A DNA stretch of 47,325 nt from Paenibacillus xylaniclasticus (GTDB taxonomy: Bacteria > Bacillota > Bacilli > Paenibacillales > Paenibacillaceae). Shown piece after piece: positions 23,772 to 33,653 of the stretch. The stretch's first letter is position 1. Each line of letters starts with the position of its first letter. The stretch covers positions 1 to 47,325 of the forward strand of contig NZ_BIML01000033.1 of assembly GCF_004001065.1 (NCBI RefSeq), read 5' to 3'. The notes beneath the pieces were generated by a model. The model made no database searches, had not been told where the DNA came from, and saw only the letters and a program-made list of their open reading frames with translations. Position numbers and translations under genes: made by a program.

Positions 23772-24520
23772 TAAAAATTCAGAACGCTAGGAAATGGTAC
23801 GCGGATGAGGTCAAGATTGGACCCTTGAATATCGATATTCCTAAAGCAGGGGTAACTTCATTAATTGGCCCTAACGGTGCTGGAAAATCGACGACTCTTC
23901 TCATGATCGGCCGATTGTTGAACATGGATGAAGGTCAAATTACGGTCGCCAATATGAACGTCACCACATCGAAATCCGAAGATTTGGCGAAAATTCTAAC
24001 TATCTTGCGGCAAGAGAACCATTTCGTCACTCGACTTACAGTTCGACAGCTGGTAGGCTTCGGAAGATTCCCGCATTCGAAGGGAAGATTGACGAAGGAA
24101 GATGAGGTTATCATCTCGAAGTATATCGACTTCTTCAAGCTGACGGAGCTTGAGCATCGGTATTTAGATGAGCTGTCAGGCGGACAGAGACAAAGGGCTT
24201 ACGTCGCCATGGTTCTATGTCAAGAAACCGAATACGTGCTGTTGGATGAGCCTCTTAACAATCTGGACATCGCCCGCGCTGTTCAAATGATGGAGCATCT
24301 CAAATTAGCAGCGAAAGAGTTCGGCAGAACCATTCTTGCCGTCATGCATGACATCAACTTCGCGGCCAAATATTCCGATCGGATCTGCGCAATGAAGCAT
24401 GGACAAATCGCTGCATTCGGAACCGTAGAGGAGATTATGAAGCCTGATCTTCTGACCGATATCTTCGAGACGAAGATTGATATTATCCAAGGTCCATACG
24501 GCCCATTAGCGGTATATTAA
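23768..24520 (+). CDS. Iron-siderophore ABC transporter ATPase
   Basis: The 250-residue ABC protein has Walker A IGPNGAGKSTTLLMIGRLL (about residues 33-51), signature ELSGGQRQRAYVAMVL, Walker B YVLLDEPLNNLD and the switch His in AVMHDINFA. It matches YclP/FatE-type ATPases along its length. It overlaps the second permease by ATGA and powers uptake of the ferric siderophore. Confidence 0.92.
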   Translation: MIKIQNARKWYADEVKIGPLNIDIPKAGVTSLIGPNGAGKSTTLLMIGRLLNMDEGQITVANMNVTTSKSEDLAKILTILRQENHFVTRLTVRQLVGFGRFPHSKGRLTKEDEVIISKYIDFFKLTELEHRYLDELSGGQRQRAYVAMVLCQETEYVLLDEPLNNLDIARAVQMMEHLKLAAKEFGRTILAVMHDINFAAKYSDRICAMKHGQIAAFGTVEEIMKPDLLTDIFETKIDIIQGPYGPLAVY

Positions 24521-24572
24521 ATGCCGATACCTGCTTGAAACAGCTTACTAAATGATGCGGAGGCGATATACG

Positions 24573-25274
24573 GTGCAAATTTACTGGCTTAAGATCAAGA
24601 AGATTGTAGAGGAAACGCCTGAAATCAAAACGTTCTTGCTCGAACGCCCAGAAGACTTTACATGGGACGAGGGTGCTCATACACACTTCGCAATGAAAGG
24701 CTTTAATGCAGGAAACCAACCTAACCGCAGTCTCGTTCGCCATATGTCGATCTCCACTGTACCGTCAGAAGATGCGATTGGCATTACAACGCGGATTAAG
24801 GAGCAATGCTCGGAATTCAAATCGATTCTCAAACAGCTTCAAATCGGCGATGAAGTAGCGCTGTTCAAAACGCACACCAATCTGCCGCTGAAGCGCAACG
24901 GGAAGAATGTGTACCTATTGTCCTCAGGCGTCGGTATTGCGACGTTCCGGTCGATTGTGCTTGATTATTTCAACCGTCCTGACAACATTAAACATATGCA
25001 TTCCTTGAACATTGAATCATCGAAGCAGTTCCTGTTCACGGATCTGTTCAAATCCGCACCCGACCGGAGCTTTACCGCACAGTTCGTAGACAATCGCCAA
25101 GAATACTATGCGGAAGTTCAGAAGCTCGCTGCAGACAAGGACGGACTGTTCTATATCGTAGGCAGCGATCAATTCCTTGCCGACAACATCGCCATCCTGC
25201 GTGAGAATGGTATTCCAGTCGAACAAATCATGCTTGATAAGCGCCAAGAGCAGAAAGAACAGTTGTTAGCGTAA
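24573..25274 (+). CDS. FNR-like FAD oxidoreductase, probable siderophore-iron reductase
   Basis: The 233-residue protein starts at GTG 24573, 9 bp after GGAGG; an ATG at 24552 precedes that site and is unlikely. It has an FAD-binding half with RHMSIST (the RxYS-type flavin motif, Tyr replaced by Met) and an NAD(P)-binding half with LSSGVGIATFRSIVLDYF and FYIVGSDQFLADN. No Fe-S domain is fused. As the last gene of the Fur-controlled importer operon, before a strong terminator, it probably supplies electrons to release iron from the imported siderophore. Related stand-alone FNR proteins accompany YclNOPQ-like importers. The reductase role is inferred from context. Confidence 0.78.
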   Translation: MQIYWLKIKKIVEETPEIKTFLLERPEDFTWDEGAHTHFAMKGFNAGNQPNRSLVRHMSISTVPSEDAIGITTRIKEQCSEFKSILKQLQIGDEVALFKTHTNLPLKRNGKNVYLLSSGVGIATFRSIVLDYFNRPDNIKHMHSLNIESSKQFLFTDLFKSAPDRSFTAQFVDNRQEYYAEVQKLAADKDGLFYIVGSDQFLADNIAILRENGIPVEQIMLDKRQEQKEQLLA

Positions 25275-25293
25275 TGATCATAGAGTATCCATA

Positions 25294-25344
25294 AATACAC
25301 CCTAAATGTCAGATCGGATCTAACATTTAGGGTGTATTTTTTGA
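25294..25344 (+). terminator. Strong rho-independent terminator of the siderophore operon
   Basis: ATACACCCTAAATGT pairs with ACATTTAGGGTGTAT, followed by TTTTTT. It lies 20 bp after the last stop. Confidence 0.93.
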
Positions 25345-25349
25345 CCAAA

Positions 25350-25388
25350 ATAAAAAGCCTGAGCCCGGTACAAGACCGAGCCCAAGCC
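25350..25388 (-). terminator. Rho-independent terminator of the BNR-repeat gene
   Basis: On the minus strand GCTTGGGCTCGGT pairs with ACCGGGCTCAGGC (all paired counting G-U), followed by TTTTTATTTT. It lies back to back with the siderophore operon terminator. Confidence 0.88.
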
Positions 25389-25395
25389 CTATTCT

Positions 25396-27372
25396 TTAAA
25401 ATTGCAGCTGCTTATTGTACATGATCTGGCCTGAGCCACCGACGAATATATAGTATCCATGCGCCTTGACACCATCGATCACCATTTGGTCTCCGAACGT
25501 TTCAACATTCTGCTTGTCAGGAACCTTGATCTCTTTCCACTCTGTACCGTTCTTCGATACATAATAAGCAATATAGGTTTCATAATTTCCGTTTACTTTT
25601 TTTAATGAGTCGTTAAAAGCAAAGAAATAACCGTCGAATGAGGTCGTGAATTGAAAATGATCATTCTGATCCAAATTCACTTTAGCCTTGGACCACTTCT
25701 TCGCATCCTTTGACGTCCACAGCAGCGCAGGATTATACGGATTAACGGCTATGTAAGACTGTCCATTCCAAGCGAGATCGACATCTCTCGAATTCAAGGT
25801 TGCCGCTGTCGTCCAATCGATCCCGTTCGTCGTCTGCATAATTTGGGTATATGGTTTGCCATTATTGTAGATTTGGAACGCGCCTACGACCTTCGTTCCA
25901 TTCGTCACCATTGAAGTGAGCCAGTAGCCGCTCTTACTCACTTTAGTCGCCTTCGTCCAAGTGATACCGTCCTTAGACGCGTATACGCCGTAACCTTGAT
26001 CGGATGCGACGAAAACCTTCCCTGTCCATTTAATGCTCTGCAGCGAGCCATAAGCATCTTTAAAGGCAACCTTTTGCTTGCTCCAGCTTACTCCGTCAGA
26101 AGACGTATACACGCCTCCGTTACCAACGGCTACAAACTTGTTCGCGCCCCAAGCCACATCGAATAAATTCGTTCTACCCATGTTCTTCGTATAAGCAAAA
26201 GGCTGCGCTGACCTCCACACTGTGCCGTTATCGGTATAAACAACACTGCCCAGATAACCGACGGCTACCGTTCTCTTGCCATTCGTTGCGATCCCCGTGA
26301 ACTCGCCTACGACCGGCGTTCCGATCAATTTATAGCTCCACTTCACACCATCCTTCGTATAGAAGGAATAGGTACCATCGGATTCGTTCGAGCCGATGCC
26401 GGCGAAGCCGCCGTTCACCGGATAGATTGAGTAAATCTCTAGATTAAGATTGGGAAGACTATGCTTACTCCACTTCACGCCATCTCGGGACGTATAGGAC
26501 ACCTGCTGATTATTCGCTTGGAGATACCCTTCCGCGATATACATTGTTCCATCTGTAACAATCGACCTTAGATTCACTCCACTTGGCGAATTGGATTGCT
26601 TCTTCCAACTCACTCCATCTGCTGACGTATAGATTCCGTTGCCGACTCCTATGTACTGATTGTTCGCCCAGATCATGCTGATAATATTGGCTTTCGTGTC
26701 CCGTGCCCGGCCCGTCCACTTCCTCCCGTCCTTCGAGGTATAGACCTTATTGTCCTCGAACCCATACAAGAAATAAGTATCGTGAACGTATTCAATCGGA
26801 TGGTAGCCGTAGGATACTGGGTGGGTGAAGGTTTTGGTCCACTTGATTCCATCGCTGGAGGTATACACATGCTCGCGCCCTACAGCGACAAACTCATTCT
26901 TGCCCCAGACGGCGTAATGAATCGCTTCGCCAGGTTCAAAATCGATTTTCGTCCATTCCTTCCCATCCGCAGACATGAAAGCCTCGGATGGAGAATACTG
27001 CGCTTCGTTATCATATTGCGTGTTGGTACCGAACAATAGATATTTCGATCCGTTCCAGGCGATCGTCGTAAGCTGATAGTTACCGAACTTTGTAAGTGTC
27101 TTCCAATTCCGTCCGTCTGTCGATTTCATCACGGTCCCATAAGGCCCAACGGCCATATATTCATTCTTCCCTTTGATCAGCGCATAAGGTGCACTATTAC
27201 TGTAGGATAAATCGACCGTCCAGCCTTCTCCGATCGCATAGGGCGATTGCTGCAGCTTTATGCTGTCAATGCTGTCGTAAGTGGATGCAGCAGATACCGT
27301 AATATTGTCTAATAACAAAGCCATTACGAGAATCAGACTGCACCATAACGCGGCTACCTTTTTCAACCTCAT
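25396..27372 (-). CDS. Secreted BNR/Asp-box repeat beta-propeller protein
   Basis: The 658-residue protein has a signal peptide (MRLKKVAALWCSLILVMALLL...SAA) and no membrane anchor or lipobox, so it is probably released. The rest is about 13 copies of a 40-45-residue unit ending in (S/T)xDGxxW(T/S)K, the Asp-box/BNR motif of beta-propellers, usually preceded by FVAVGxxG or YIAVN and YTS. ATG 27372 follows AGGAGGGAATT. No sialidase RIP motif or catalytic acid was recognised, so it is more likely a binding or scaffold protein. Similar repeat proteins in Paenibacillus are common and uncharacterised. The gene is monocistronic with its own terminator. Confidence 0.8.
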   Translation of the reverse strand: MRLKKVAALWCSLILVMALLLDNITVSAASTYDSIDSIKLQQSPYAIGEGWTVDLSYSNSAPYALIKGKNEYMAVGPYGTVMKSTDGRNWKTLTKFGNYQLTTIAWNGSKYLLFGTNTQYDNEAQYSPSEAFMSADGKEWTKIDFEPGEAIHYAVWGKNEFVAVGREHVYTSSDGIKWTKTFTHPVSYGYHPIEYVHDTYFLYGFEDNKVYTSKDGRKWTGRARDTKANIISMIWANNQYIGVGNGIYTSADGVSWKKQSNSPSGVNLRSIVTDGTMYIAEGYLQANNQQVSYTSRDGVKWSKHSLPNLNLEIYSIYPVNGGFAGIGSNESDGTYSFYTKDGVKWSYKLIGTPVVGEFTGIATNGKRTVAVGYLGSVVYTDNGTVWRSAQPFAYTKNMGRTNLFDVAWGANKFVAVGNGGVYTSSDGVSWSKQKVAFKDAYGSLQSIKWTGKVFVASDQGYGVYASKDGITWTKATKVSKSGYWLTSMVTNGTKVVGAFQIYNNGKPYTQIMQTTNGIDWTTAATLNSRDVDLAWNGQSYIAVNPYNPALLWTSKDAKKWSKAKVNLDQNDHFQFTTSFDGYFFAFNDSLKKVNGNYETYIAYYVSKNGTEWKEIKVPDKQNVETFGDQMVIDGVKAHGYYIFVGGSGQIMYNKQLQF

Positions 27373-27558
27373 AATTCCCTCCTGTTGTCGTCTCATGATG
27401 ATGGAAAATTACGAACCCCAGAATACAGAGCCGATGACTAGACTATTGTATACCCAATGCTTCAATATTTTAATGGGGGCCAGTGTCATATTTTCGTATA
27501 TATGAGTGAATTAATCAAAAAAAATGATTATACCTTGAAGTTCTACTCATCGTAATGT

Positions 27559-27600
27559 AAAAAAACGCCCCGAGACGCAATCATGCATCCTTGGGACGTT
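27559..27600 (-). terminator. Rho-independent terminator of the nuclease-helicase gene
   Basis: On the minus strand AACGTCCC...GGGGCGTT forms the base of a long stem and is followed by TTTTTTTACA. It lies 23 bp past the stop at 27623. Confidence 0.87.
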
Positions 27601-27622
27601 CACCATTGTTTACACCCACTCA

Positions 27623-29506
27623 TTATTGCTTTGATAATCTCTCAAGTCTTTCTTTAAAATACTCTTCCAAGCCTTTATCCGTGCAGTAGATAAAGCAGCC
27701 TTTTTGTCCTCGAGTCATCAGTGTGCGGTACGTGTTCCGAATGATCTCGTCTGCCAGTCTCTCGCCCTTCGCTTTATCTTCCTTCAACAGCTTGGAAATC
27801 CCTTTGAGCGATTGATCGGTTTTGGCTCTCTGCCTGAAGTCCGTGATGAGCTGGCCATTACTGTAACGAAGATCGTTGCCAATAATGACGCCGACGTAAT
27901 CGAATTCAAGACCTTGGCAGGTATGAATGCAGCCAGCTTCATGAACGGAGTTACAATCGATTGCCCAGGTTGTTGTATTGTCGAGATTCCAGCTCATACT
28001 GAACCCGTGTTCTTCTATTACGATATCATGGTAGTTAGGATTTTTTCGATATTGACTAGACCAATCCCAGCAATATCCAGCCACGATTCTTGATTTATTA
28101 TTCGCAGCGTTCAGCTCCTCAATCTTGGCTTTCAGCTCATGAGGGTCACTGTACACGCGAAAATCATAGTCGATTCCCATGTCATTAGCGTTAGCTGTGT
28201 CTCGAATTCCCAATACATCCTCAAGCCAGCTAATATAACCGTCTGAACCGTCGCAACGGAATTGTGAAGTAAGCTCCGTTCTCGTAACCGCTGCTCCAAG
28301 CTCCGATGCGAATTTCTCAATCATTTCGATACTGCCAATATCTTTTAAGGTTACACGCTGCCTCTCATCAATAAAAAATACAGCGAGCCTTGAGGCTTGA
28401 ATAATTTCCTTAACTTGATTCTCGCCCAGGTTTTGATACATACCGGATTTCTCATTCAGCCGATGCGCCTCGTCAACGAGTAGAGCGTCAAACTCATTGG
28501 CCGGACAGTCATAGTAGCTTCCCGATCCTCTGAAAAGGTTATGAATACGCGTTTTGCGAAAATCCCCGGACAGCTTTGCTGCATAAATGTTTCTCGGAGC
28601 GGAATTGCGAGTCACATATTGTGCGACTAATCCTGACTGCGTCAATTGTACTAACAAATTAACAGCGAGCACTGATTTCCCCGTACCAGGTCCGCCTTCA
28701 ACAATAAGCACTTGTTTCTGTCCCGTTCGTTGAGCCTTATTGGCGAGCACCAACGCTTCTTCGTATACAACCTTTTGTTCATCGATCATTTTGAATTCGC
28801 TATTGCCTCTCAGCATGCTGTTCAGACAATCCTGCAGCGATTTGGAAGGACGAATCTTCCCTCTATCAATGCGATACAGATTCTCCTTGTTGTCACCATA
28901 TTTAATATGCGCCTTAATGAAGTCCCTTAGCTTCTGCGCATCGCCTTTGGCAAATACCGGGGCCTTCTCAATATAGTAACGATATATCGGATCTAATAAA
29001 GGATCGCCATCCGGTGAAATAGGATAATTATGAAGATACGCGCAGGGATGAAGCTCAATATTCTCGTTCTGTACATTCTCGTTGTAATCTTCAATTAACG
29101 ATGAGTATGTCCATACTTGGTAAGATGGATGCGGCGTTTCCCTGACTCCTCTATTCAACACAGTCTTGACGATTGCTTCCTTCCCCTCCACCTTCTCGAT
29201 CGAATTCCATTGCTTCAGTTCAATTACCATCACCGAGTCGGAATGATCATTGCGACCTGAAATAAGGAAGTCGATTCGCTTCGACGTGTAAGGAACTTTA
29301 AACTCAATGGCCACTCCGGCATTATCCGGAATTTCCGTGTCGACAAGAACCCGATACATATACTGCAGCGAATTGTCCCAAGCCCGCACCTCCCGCTCAT
29401 TGACCTTACCGATCTTTTCTTTAAAATTTGTCGTAATATGGGTAACTACATTATCCGTGAATACATCCGTAATAAATTCAAGCTTAGTTGCTTCGTATAC
29501 GATCAT
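27623..29506 (-). CDS. DUF2075-type helicase with an N-terminal PD-(D/E)xK nuclease domain
   Basis: The 627-residue protein starts at ATG 29506 (MIVYEATKLEF, the usual opening of this family); the AGGTGGAG site precedes it. The N-terminal domain carries a nuclease-like core: Glu68 (IEFKVPY), Asp79 (RIDFLISG) and Glu96-x-Lys98 (MVIELKQW). The C-terminal part is a Schlafen-group-3/DUF2075 superfamily 1 helicase with Walker A GGPGTGKSVLAV (about 271-278), Walker B LLVDEAHRL (about 344-352) and QGLEFDYVGVIIG plus an arginine-rich TRGQKG motif. It should act on DNA or RNA in the cytoplasm. The gene is monocistronic. A nuclease-helicase of this kind may serve repair or phage defence, but nothing here proves either. 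Confidence 0.82.
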   Translation of the reverse strand: MIVYEATKLEFITDVFTDNVVTHITTNFKEKIGKVNEREVRAWDNSLQYMYRVLVDTEIPDNAGVAIEFKVPYTSKRIDFLISGRNDHSDSVMVIELKQWNSIEKVEGKEAIVKTVLNRGVRETPHPSYQVWTYSSLIEDYNENVQNENIELHPCAYLHNYPISPDGDPLLDPIYRYYIEKAPVFAKGDAQKLRDFIKAHIKYGDNKENLYRIDRGKIRPSKSLQDCLNSMLRGNSEFKMIDEQKVVYEEALVLANKAQRTGQKQVLIVEGGPGTGKSVLAVNLLVQLTQSGLVAQYVTRNSAPRNIYAAKLSGDFRKTRIHNLFRGSGSYYDCPANEFDALLVDEAHRLNEKSGMYQNLGENQVKEIIQASRLAVFFIDERQRVTLKDIGSIEMIEKFASELGAAVTRTELTSQFRCDGSDGYISWLEDVLGIRDTANANDMGIDYDFRVYSDPHELKAKIEELNAANNKSRIVAGYCWDWSSQYRKNPNYHDIVIEEHGFSMSWNLDNTTTWAIDCNSVHEAGCIHTCQGLEFDYVGVIIGNDLRYSNGQLITDFRQRAKTDQSLKGISKLLKEDKAKGERLADEIIRNTYRTLMTRGQKGCFIYCTDKGLEEYFKERLERLSKQ

Positions 29507-29811
29507 GGAATTGCTCCACCTCTTTAGCTGCGTAGTAAAAGGCTGCATTCAGCCTAACATTCTTATCCAACTAGATTGTAAATGGTTTTCCGTCATAAAA
29601 CCATCCCTCTTGATTTCCATATTCCTAGAATTTGGATTTTAGAAAAGTCGTGTTGAATCAAGCCTTAATATAAAGCAGATGGTTGTATTTATGGGTTTAA
29701 ATGGTATATGTATTTTTATTTCTACAAGAAAATATATCTAAATAATCGAATTATATAGTATAATCGGATTATCACATAATAACTATACGCCTAATTTATG
29801 GAGGGTCATGC
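29507..29811. other. Divergent intergenic region
   Basis: AT-rich 300 bp between the nuclease-helicase gene and the chemoreceptor gene. A TATAAT at about 29758-29763 could be the -10 of the chemoreceptor promoter, but no good -35 accompanies it. I see no gene. Confidence 0.4.
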
Positions 29812-31302
29812 TTGATTACGACAACTAAACCATTTGACGCAAAACGGATACATAAAATTAACTTGTTCTTGACCTATGCCATAATTGTACTGGTTGTTGG
29901 ATCTCTAATATTAGGAAGAGGCTTTATCGCAGCGTCAGATTATGTGTTTATTGGGGCAGGCATCGCTGCTCTCTCTACCCTTGTTTATTTTGTGAGAATA
30001 CCCGATAAATCAAAAGCATTAATGTTTGCACTGATCCCAGCAGTTGTTATTCTTGCTTTATTTTATATTGATGGATTTGGACTTAATAAGCACTATATTC
30101 TAATGTTTACCGTTATTATGATTGCTTTATATTTCGATAAGAAGCTTATTGTCATATTCGGATGCATCGTATCCAGCCTGGTATTCCTCTTATATCTTCT
30201 GGCAGGAGACAAATTTCTCGCTGCAAACAACAGCCTTTCAATATTTGTAACGGTCTACGTCCTGTTAGCCGGTACGATCATCGCGTTGTATTTCTTAACT
30301 GGCAATGGCAGTAGACTCATTGAAGAAAGCAGAAGAAACAGTGAAGAAACACACAAGCTGTTCGAACAATTACAAGTACTGCTGCAATCCGTAGAAGCAG
30401 GCGCTCACAACCTAGAGGAGAAAGTAAAAGATGTTCGTATCAATACGACTGAAGTAAGTCGAAGCAGTGAGGTCATCATCGGAAGTACAGATGAAGTTGC
30501 CTCATCCATTGAGCAGGAAACACGTTTAATTACTTCTGTGAATGAAGAAATGTTATATATTCAAGAAGCTCTACAGTCCTCCGCCTCCATATCATCAGAT
30601 GTAATTCATGACGCGAGTGCGATGAATACGCATTTTCAAGTTAGTGAAACCAAAATTCATGATATTACAGTGCATATGGATGTGATGAATCAAACGATTA
30701 ATAAGACAGTTGAGACCATCGATTCCTTGCAGCAGAACTTGCTCAAAGTCAATAAGCTGCTTACGGGCATTCAAGATATCGCAGGGCAAACCAACCTACT
30801 CTCTTTGAACGCCTCGATTGAAGCTGCAAGAGCAGGCGAGCATGGGTTAGGCTTCGCGGTTGTAGCCTCGGAGGTAAGGAAGCTGGCGATCCAAAGCAAT
30901 CAATTCGCAGCAGAAATTAATGAAGTAACGAACAGTCTGTTCGAAAATTCAAAAGACGCACAAGTCAAATCAGTCGAAGGTAAGGCCGCTGCTCAAAATG
31001 TAAATCAGCTGCTGCATGACATTACGACATTGTTTCATTCCATCAGGCATACATTCGATCAGATGAGCGTCCAGCTTCACGACAGCAACAATTCAATCCA
31101 TAGCTCGTCCACGAAGTATGTTCAGACTCAACAACAGCTGCAATCGGTCGTGAGTATGGCTGCCACGAATAATCGCATTATGCGGGAAATGAAGGATACG
31201 ATCTACAAGGAAGATGATGCCATTCAGCAAATAAGCAAGTCCATGGACGAGCTTCATCAGCTAAGCGAGAAATTGACGGGGCTGTGTAATTCGGTGAAGT
31301 AG
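29812..31302 (+). CDS. Membrane methyl-accepting chemotaxis protein with a six-helix N-terminal domain
   Basis: The 496-residue receptor starts at TTG 29812 behind GGAGGG. Residues about 15-165 contain six hydrophobic segments with very short loops and no extracellular sensor domain, so the ligand is probably membrane-embedded or the domain senses the membrane state. There is no classical HAMP. A coiled coil starts at about residue 170. The cytoplasmic signalling domain has the CheA/CheW tip [20 protein letters not shown] and methylation-helix-like flanks. It is one of three MCP signalling proteins in the window. It is monocistronic and followed by a shared hairpin. Confidence 0.87.
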   Translation: MITTTKPFDAKRIHKINLFLTYAIIVLVVGSLILGRGFIAASDYVFIGAGIAALSTLVYFVRIPDKSKALMFALIPAVVILALFYIDGFGLNKHYILMFTVIMIALYFDKKLIVIFGCIVSSLVFLLYLLAGDKFLAANNSLSIFVTVYVLLAGTIIALYFLTGNGSRLIEESRRNSEETHKLFEQLQVLLQSVEAGAHNLEEKVKDVRINTTEVSRSSEVIIGSTDEVASSIEQETRLITSVNEEMLYIQEALQSSASISSDVIHDASAMNTHFQVSETKIHDITVHMDVMNQTINKTVETIDSLQQNLLKVNKLLTGIQDIAGQTNLLSLNASIEAARAGEHGLGFAVVASEVRKLAIQSNQFAAEINEVTNSLFENSKDAQVKSVEGKAAAQNVNQLLHDITTLFHSIRHTFDQMSVQLHDSNNSIHSSSTKYVQTQQQLQSVVSMAATNNRIMREMKDTIYKEDDAIQQISKSMDELHQLSEKLTGLCNSVK

Positions 31303-31320
31303 ATGATCGAGTCTAAACAG

Positions 31321-31357
31321 AAGGGATTGAGAGTCCTATACAGATTCTCAATCCCTT
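31321..31357. terminator. Bidirectional terminator between the chemoreceptor and the ABC operon
   Basis: AAGGGATTGAGA pairs exactly with TCTCAATCCCTT around a 13-nt loop. It lies 18 bp past the chemoreceptor stop and directly after the last minus-strand permease stop, so it probably serves both. Confidence 0.75.
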
Positions 31358-31359
31358 AT

Positions 31360-32115
31360 TCACACATCTCGCCTTCGATGTACAATCGCCGCCGTTATAA
31401 TGCTTGCGAATGTCCAAGCACTCAATAGGATACCCCCTTGCACTGGGGAAAGCATGGTTACATGATCCGGCTGCGCAGACCACATCACAACTCCAGTTGT
31501 ATCCGGAAGATACTTTGCTAACTGTGCCTTACCCCGTATAAACGGACCCGCTATGAAGTAATAACCGAGAATAATAGCGAGCGCAGGAAGCATCCGGCGC
31601 ATAATAATTCCGATTGCCGCACTGATCAGAGCAGTCAGTGTGAGGTATACGCTCACTCCCAGGATGGAGGATACAAGATTCTCCCCTGCAATGGAATGAC
31701 GGTCATCTCCGAATACGGTCTGAGCAAGCAGAACGCCAGAAGAGGATACAACGCATGCAGCAGGAATAAGCATGGCGGTCAACGTGGCAATCGCCGCCAT
31801 AATCTGGATGCCCCGATGCGGCATTGCCACCAATGTTGTGCGAATCTGACCACCGTTGTATTCCGAACATACGGTCAGTATACCGAAGAGCATAAATCCC
31901 GCTTTCGAATAGCTGACAGAAGCCAGCCCGATTTCCAATGTGCTCTGCATGGACATGAAGCCCTGCAATCCGGCGTTCGAATAAGCGTAAGCTAGAGCAA
32001 GATTGACCATTAAGGTACTCCCGAGGATGTACCATGTAATCGGCAGCGAACATAACTTTGACAGCTCCGCCAATATCGCCCGAGACATGTCCCGTCCATT
32101 CATCTGGTTACTCAT
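31360..32115 (-). CDS. ABC-2 type transporter permease, second subunit
   Basis: The 251-residue membrane protein begins at ATG 32115 after GGAGGGATG and overlaps the upstream permease stop by ATGA. About six transmembrane helices are visible, with EYNGGQIRTTLVAMPHRG, the conserved cytoplasmic stretch of ABC-2 permeases. It forms a heterodimer with the next permease and is driven by the ATPase at 32873. Two-permease ABC exporters linked to a kinase/regulator pair usually give self-protection against or export of peptides and antibiotics. The substrate here is unknown. Confidence 0.83.
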   Translation of the reverse strand: MSNQMNGRDMSRAILAELSKLCSLPITWYILGSTLMVNLALAYAYSNAGLQGFMSMQSTLEIGLASVSYSKAGFMLFGILTVCSEYNGGQIRTTLVAMPHRGIQIMAAIATLTAMLIPAACVVSSSGVLLAQTVFGDDRHSIAGENLVSSILGVSVYLTLTALISAAIGIIMRRMLPALAIILGYYFIAGPFIRGKAQLAKYLPDTTGVVMWSAQPDHVTMLSPVQGGILLSAWTFASIITAAIVHRRRDV

Positions 32116-32876
32116 ACATCCCTCCGACACAAGACAAATGTCCCAAGCGTCAACAACGCGATCACCCAAGACGCCATCACGATACCGCCCCAAAGCGGTG
32201 TAAGTTGTCTCGCGGTATCTTCAATTTCATAGAACATATGGATTCCAGCCCTATCCGGCAAATAGTACGCCAGAGGGGTAATGCGAGACAGCAAATAAGA
32301 CACGCTGACGACAGAGCTATTCACCATCAGAATGGTAAGCGGCAGAGCGCCATGCCGTGTCAGAATTGTAATGCCTAAGGCCATAAGCGCGGTAAGCATC
32401 CAATAGCATACAACGCCGATTAGGCGATAAATATCGTTAAGCCCAAGTGCCGGAGTATAATCCTCAAGGATGATCTGCATCATGATCGTGGTGAGAAGGC
32501 TTGCGATGATGGCGAGAATGGCGCTAATCGTTGCAACGGCAGCCGCTTTCGACAGTAGAAAACGAATTCGAGATGTGTTAACCGTCAGACTCGTAGTGAT
32601 CTGGCGTCCGCCGCCGGATTCTTCACTTTCGGTAAAGTATTCACTGCTGATTGCCAATACGCCAACAATAATGACCCCTGCAACACCGAACCCCAGCATT
32701 TCATAACTGAAATTGTATTCTACTGATGTTTGAACGCCTTTGTTAATATCCGAGAGCTCCTGTAAGGAGCGGATTACGGCGAACACGGGCGCAACAAGTA
32801 TACCGACCACAGCGGCGATCCATATGGCAGGCAAGGAGAGCAGCTTTGAGAACTCTGCGACAAGTGCTTTTCTCAT
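32112..32876 (-). CDS. ABC-2 type transporter permease, first subunit
   Basis: The 254-residue membrane protein has about six helices and the motif EESGGGRQITTSLTVNTSRIRF after the second helix, parallel to the second permease. It overlaps the ATPase stop and the next permease start by ATGA each. Both permeases end in a short RRRDV or CRRDV tail, which suggests they arose by duplication. It is the membrane part of the exporter encoded with a two-component system. Confidence 0.83.
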   Translation of the reverse strand: MRKALVAEFSKLLSLPAIWIAAVVGILVAPVFAVIRSLQELSDINKGVQTSVEYNFSYEMLGFGVAGVIIVGVLAISSEYFTESEESGGGRQITTSLTVNTSRIRFLLSKAAAVATISAILAIIASLLTTIMMQIILEDYTPALGLNDIYRLIGVVCYWMLTALMALGITILTRHGALPLTILMVNSSVVSVSYLLSRITPLAYYLPDRAGIHMFYEIEDTARQLTPLWGGIVMASWVIALLTLGTFVLCRRDV

Positions 32877-33580
32877 AGGATGTCCTCCCTTGCCGTATAA
32901 GCGAAGAAGGCATCTTCTAATGACTTATGGGAACCAACGATCTCGGTAAGCGTACCGCTCGCCATAATGTACCCTTTATTAATAATGACGATGTCGTCAA
33001 CCGTGTCGGCGGTTTCCCCCATCAAATGGCTCGATAATAATACCGTGCAGCCTAATGCCGCACGTTCACGGACAAACGTCCTTATCCAACGAATCCCTTC
33101 CGGGTCAAGTCCATTAGCCGGCTCGTCCAAGATGAGTATTTCTGGATCTCCTAACAGTGCGGCAGCAAAGGCTAGTCGACGCGTCATACCAAGAGAGTAA
33201 TGGCCAACCCTCTTCGAGGCAGCATCCAGAAGCCCTACCATTTCAAGGACTTCATTGACTCGAGAAAGAGGAAGCCCTGCAGACCTGGCAATCCAGTTCA
33301 AATGCGCTCGCCCTGTACGCGATCGATGTGCTCCTGATCCGTCCAATACGACGCCAACAGTCCGTAGAGGATCAGTAAGCTGAGTATATGGCATGCCATT
33401 GAGCAACGCAGTGCCTGATTGGGCCCGGTCAAGTCCCAACAGGATTCGCAGAGTAGAGCTTTTCCCTGCGCCATTGGGACCGAGAAACCCGGTCACGCGG
33501 CCTGGCTTGGCTTCAAAGCTAATTCCGTTAAGTATAGGGTGTGATCCACGGCGCTTTGTTAACTTTTCGATCGTGATCAA
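32873..33580 (-). CDS. ABC exporter ATPase
   Basis: The 235-residue ATPase has Walker A FLGPNGAGKSSTLRILLGL (about residues 32-50), a divergent signature YSLGMTRRLAFA, Walker B ILILDEPANGLDPEG and switch His in LLSSHLMGE. I chose TTG 33580 because AAGGAAGGTG lies just upstream and the domain begins there (LITIEKLTKRRG); an upstream in-frame start at 33616 lacks a site. The gene follows the histidine kinase by about 70 bp and is coupled to the permeases. It powers the exporter. Confidence 0.85.
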   Translation of the reverse strand: MITIEKLTKRRGSHPILNGISFEAKPGRVTGFLGPNGAGKSSTLRILLGLDRAQSGTALLNGMPYTQLTDPLRTVGVVLDGSGAHRSRTGRAHLNWIARSAGLPLSRVNEVLEMVGLLDAASKRVGHYSLGMTRRLAFAAALLGDPEILILDEPANGLDPEGIRWIRTFVRERAALGCTVLLSSHLMGETADTVDDIVIINKGYIMASGTLTEIVGSHKSLEDAFFAYTAREDIL

Positions 33581-33653
33581 GCATAACACCTTCCTTGTCT
33601 TCGTTATGCCTACCATCGTATCGAAACAAGTATAAATTCAAGAAAGGTTATGT

